A stretch of DNA of 64,000 nt, taken from the NCBI RefSeq assembly GCF_010587385.1, contig NZ_CP047475.1:620001-684000 (forward strand), in the 5' to 3' direction. Shown piece by piece: positions 62,478 to 64,000 of this stretch (position 1 is the first letter of the stretch; every line of letters starts with the position of its first letter). Origin of the DNA: Vibrio astriarenae (lineage in GTDB: Bacteria > Pseudomonadota > Gammaproteobacteria > Enterobacterales > Vibrionaceae). The translations under genes were made by a program, and so were the position numbers. Below the pieces are notes generated by a model. It was not told the origin of the DNA. It saw only the letters and a program-made list of their open reading frames with translations, and did not search any database.

Positions 62478-63878
62478 TTATTTACCCGTTGGGTTACGTG
62501 TATCTTGTCCTGAGTTCAAGTTACGCATTAGCAGTGCGTAGGACAGATCCATATCCTCTGGTACTGGAATAAAGACAAAGTGACCGTTGCCTTTCGCATC
62601 ATCGATGCTTTCCGACTTGCGGTTTTCCATCGCCTCAAGCGTAAAGATCACATTGCCATTTGGTGTCATCAGCTCTAGAGAATCACCCACAATGAATTTG
62701 TTTTTCACTTCGACTTCAGCAAGATCACCACGGCGCTTACCGGTAAATTCACCAACGAACTGCTGTGCGTCAGAAACAGAGTAGCCGTAGTCGTAGTTTT
62801 GGTATGCATCGTGAGTATGGCGACGAAGGAAGCCTTCAGTGTAACCACGATGTGCCAAGCTCTCTAGTGTTGTCATCAGTGACTCGTCAAATGGACGGCC
62901 CGCAACAGCATCGTCAATCGCTTTACGGTAAACCTGCGCAGTACGCGCGCAGTAGTAGAAAGACTTAGTACGGCCTTCGATTTTCAGTGAGTGAACACCC
63001 ATCTTAGTCAAACGCTCAACATGCTGGATAGCACGAAGGTCTTTTGAGTTCATGATGTAAGTACCGTGCTCATCTTCAAATGCCGCCATTTTCTCTTCTG
63101 GACGGTGGCTTTCAGAAAGCAGTACGACTTCGTCAGTCGGCTTACCGCGACCAATGGTGGTTTCAGGGCGCTCATCTTGAATTTCAACAGCTTGCGCTTC
63201 ATTTGGATCGAACGCTTCAACGATATCCCCAGTCTCGTTCTCTTTGCCTTGCTCTACGTTGTATTCCCAACGGCAGGCATTGGTGCAAGTGCCTTGGTTA
63301 GGGTCACGCTTGTTGATGTAGCCAGACAGTAGGCAACGACCAGAGTAGGCCATACACAGTGCGCCATGTACAAAGACCTCAATCTCTGTTTCAGGACACT
63401 GCTCACGGATCTCTTCGATCTCTTCCAGTGAAAGCTCACGTGACACAATCACACGCTCAACACCTTGAGTTGACCAAAACTTAACGGTCGCCCAGTTTAC
63501 GGCATTCGCTTGCACAGATAGGTGAATCGGCATATCAGGGAATGCTTCACGTACCATCATGATCAAGCCCGGGTCAGACATGATCAGTGCATCCGGGCCC
63601 ATTTCAACCACAGGCTTAAGGTCTCGAATAAAGGTTTTTAGCTTCGAGTTGTGTGGCTGAATGTTACACACCACGTAGAGCTTTTTGCCCATCGCGTGTG
63701 CTTCATCAATACCGATCTTTAGGTTTTCGTGGTTGAACTCGTTATTACGAACACGAAGGCTGTAACGAGGTTGGCCTGCGTATACCGCATCTGCACCGTA
63801 GGCAAAAGCGTAACGCATGTTTTTAAGACTACCCGCTGGAGAAAGTAGTTCAGGTACAAAAGGTGTTTGAGTTGTCAT
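62478..63878 (-). CDS. trhP: tRNA 5-hydroxyuridine-34 synthesis protein TrhP (U32 family)
   Basis: 466 residues of the peptidase-U32 family: PELLSPAGSLKNMRYAFAYGADAVYAG at the N-terminus, HGALCMAYSGRCLLSGY and GTCTNACRWEY with the conserved Cys set for an Fe-S cluster. Formerly YegQ. Forms ho5U at wobble position 34; in E. coli the pathway needs prephenate and Fe-S biogenesis. An insertion around residues 215-250 (acidic, VEAFDPNEAQAVEIQDE) is somewhat long. Start ATG 63878. Confidence 0.92.
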   Translation of the reverse strand: MTTQTPFVPELLSPAGSLKNMRYAFAYGADAVYAGQPRYSLRVRNNEFNHENLKIGIDEAHAMGKKLYVVCNIQPHNSKLKTFIRDLKPVVEMGPDALIMSDPGLIMMVREAFPDMPIHLSVQANAVNWATVKFWSTQGVERVIVSRELSLEEIEEIREQCPETEIEVFVHGALCMAYSGRCLLSGYINKRDPNQGTCTNACRWEYNVEQGKENETGDIVEAFDPNEAQAVEIQDERPETTIGRGKPTDEVVLLSESHRPEEKMAAFEDEHGTYIMNSKDLRAIQHVERLTKMGVHSLKIEGRTKSFYYCARTAQVYRKAIDDAVAGRPFDESLMTTLESLAHRGYTEGFLRRHTHDAYQNYDYGYSVSDAQQFVGEFTGKRRGDLAEVEVKNKFIVGDSLELMTPNGNVIFTLEAMENRKSESIDDAKGNGHFVFIPVPEDMDLSYALLMRNLNSGQDTRNPTGK

Positions 63879-64000
63879 TGCTTCAATTCTCTAATTTCTG
63901 ATCACAAGTCAGGCTGATCCCACCTAATGGGATAAGGGGCGCAAATTTTACGCGAAAGAGTGATAAAAGTATAGCAATTGAAAAGGGGACAACGAGATAG
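63879..64000. other. trhP upstream region
   Basis: 122 bp to the window end. Presumably contains the trhP promoter; no gene visible. Confidence 0.5.

Overview
The window is a stretch of a gammaproteobacterial chromosome, almost certainly Vibrionaceae and most likely Vibrio (large chromosome). The 16S gene has typical Vibrio-type sequence, and the gene order nspS–pheA–raiA–(MltF-like)–bamD–rluD–pgeF–clpB–rrn matches what I recall of Vibrio cholerae. Coding density is high, operons are compact, and I see no prophage, transposase, integrase or CRISPR array.

Layout. (1) 1–9.6 kb: the N-terminus of an NspS-like polyamine sensor cut by the window edge, pheA with a complete phenylalanine attenuator (14-residue leader peptide not previously listed), raiA, a lytic transglycosylase, bamD, then rluD–pgeF and heat-shock clpB. 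(2) 9.66–15.7 kb: a full rRNA operon with tandem promoters (16S–tRNA-Ile–tRNA-Ala–23S–5S–tRNA-Asp–tRNA-Trp), followed by a degenerate second copy of the tRNA-Trp 3' end plus terminator. (3) 16–23.6 kb: suhB, trmJ, and the isc Fe-S assembly operon (iscR–iscS–iscU–iscA–hscB–hscA–fdx–iscX) behind two IscR type-1 sites. (4) 23.7–34 kb: pepB, ndk, rlmN, rodZ, ispG, hisS, yfgM, bamB, der. (5) 34–40.1 kb: a stand-alone alanyl-tRNA editing protein, yfgJ, xseA, guaB–guaA.

(6) 40.1–51.4 kb is the most interesting region. A response regulator and a hybrid 'binding-protein' histidine kinase of the TtrS/TtrR (tetrathionate/thiosulfate sensor) type face away from a four-gene redox unit: a tethered rhodanese, a GltD/DsrL-like FAD oxidoreductase with terminal Fe-S domains, an HdrB-like CCG-domain Fe-S protein and a TVP38/TMEM64 membrane protein. 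Next to it lies an ynjB–ynjC–ynjD ABC importer with a ynjF CDP-alcohol phosphatidyltransferase. It resembles an enlarged, regulated version of the poorly understood E. coli ydjXYZ–ynjABCDEF locus. I infer a sulfur- (or selenium-) compound uptake and reduction module switched on by an extracellular sulfur-oxyanion-type signal; the substrate is not known from sequence.

(7) 51.5–58 kb: a two-CBS protein, queA, tgt, yajC–secD–secF. (8) 58–64 kb: an EEP-family hydrolase, a YhhY-type acetyltransferase, an APH/EcKL-like kinase, mepA, a small unknown protein downstream of a Fur-box-like palindrome, and yfhL–trhP (tRNA hydroxylation). Themes that recur are tRNA modification (rluD is the rRNA counterpart; trmJ, rlmN, queA, tgt, trhP), Fe-S assembly and its clients, and envelope assembly (bamB, bamD, rodZ, mepA, Sec). 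Coordinates of starts that differ from the longest open frame were chosen from ribosome binding sites and family length; promoter and operator calls rest on visual motif matches only.
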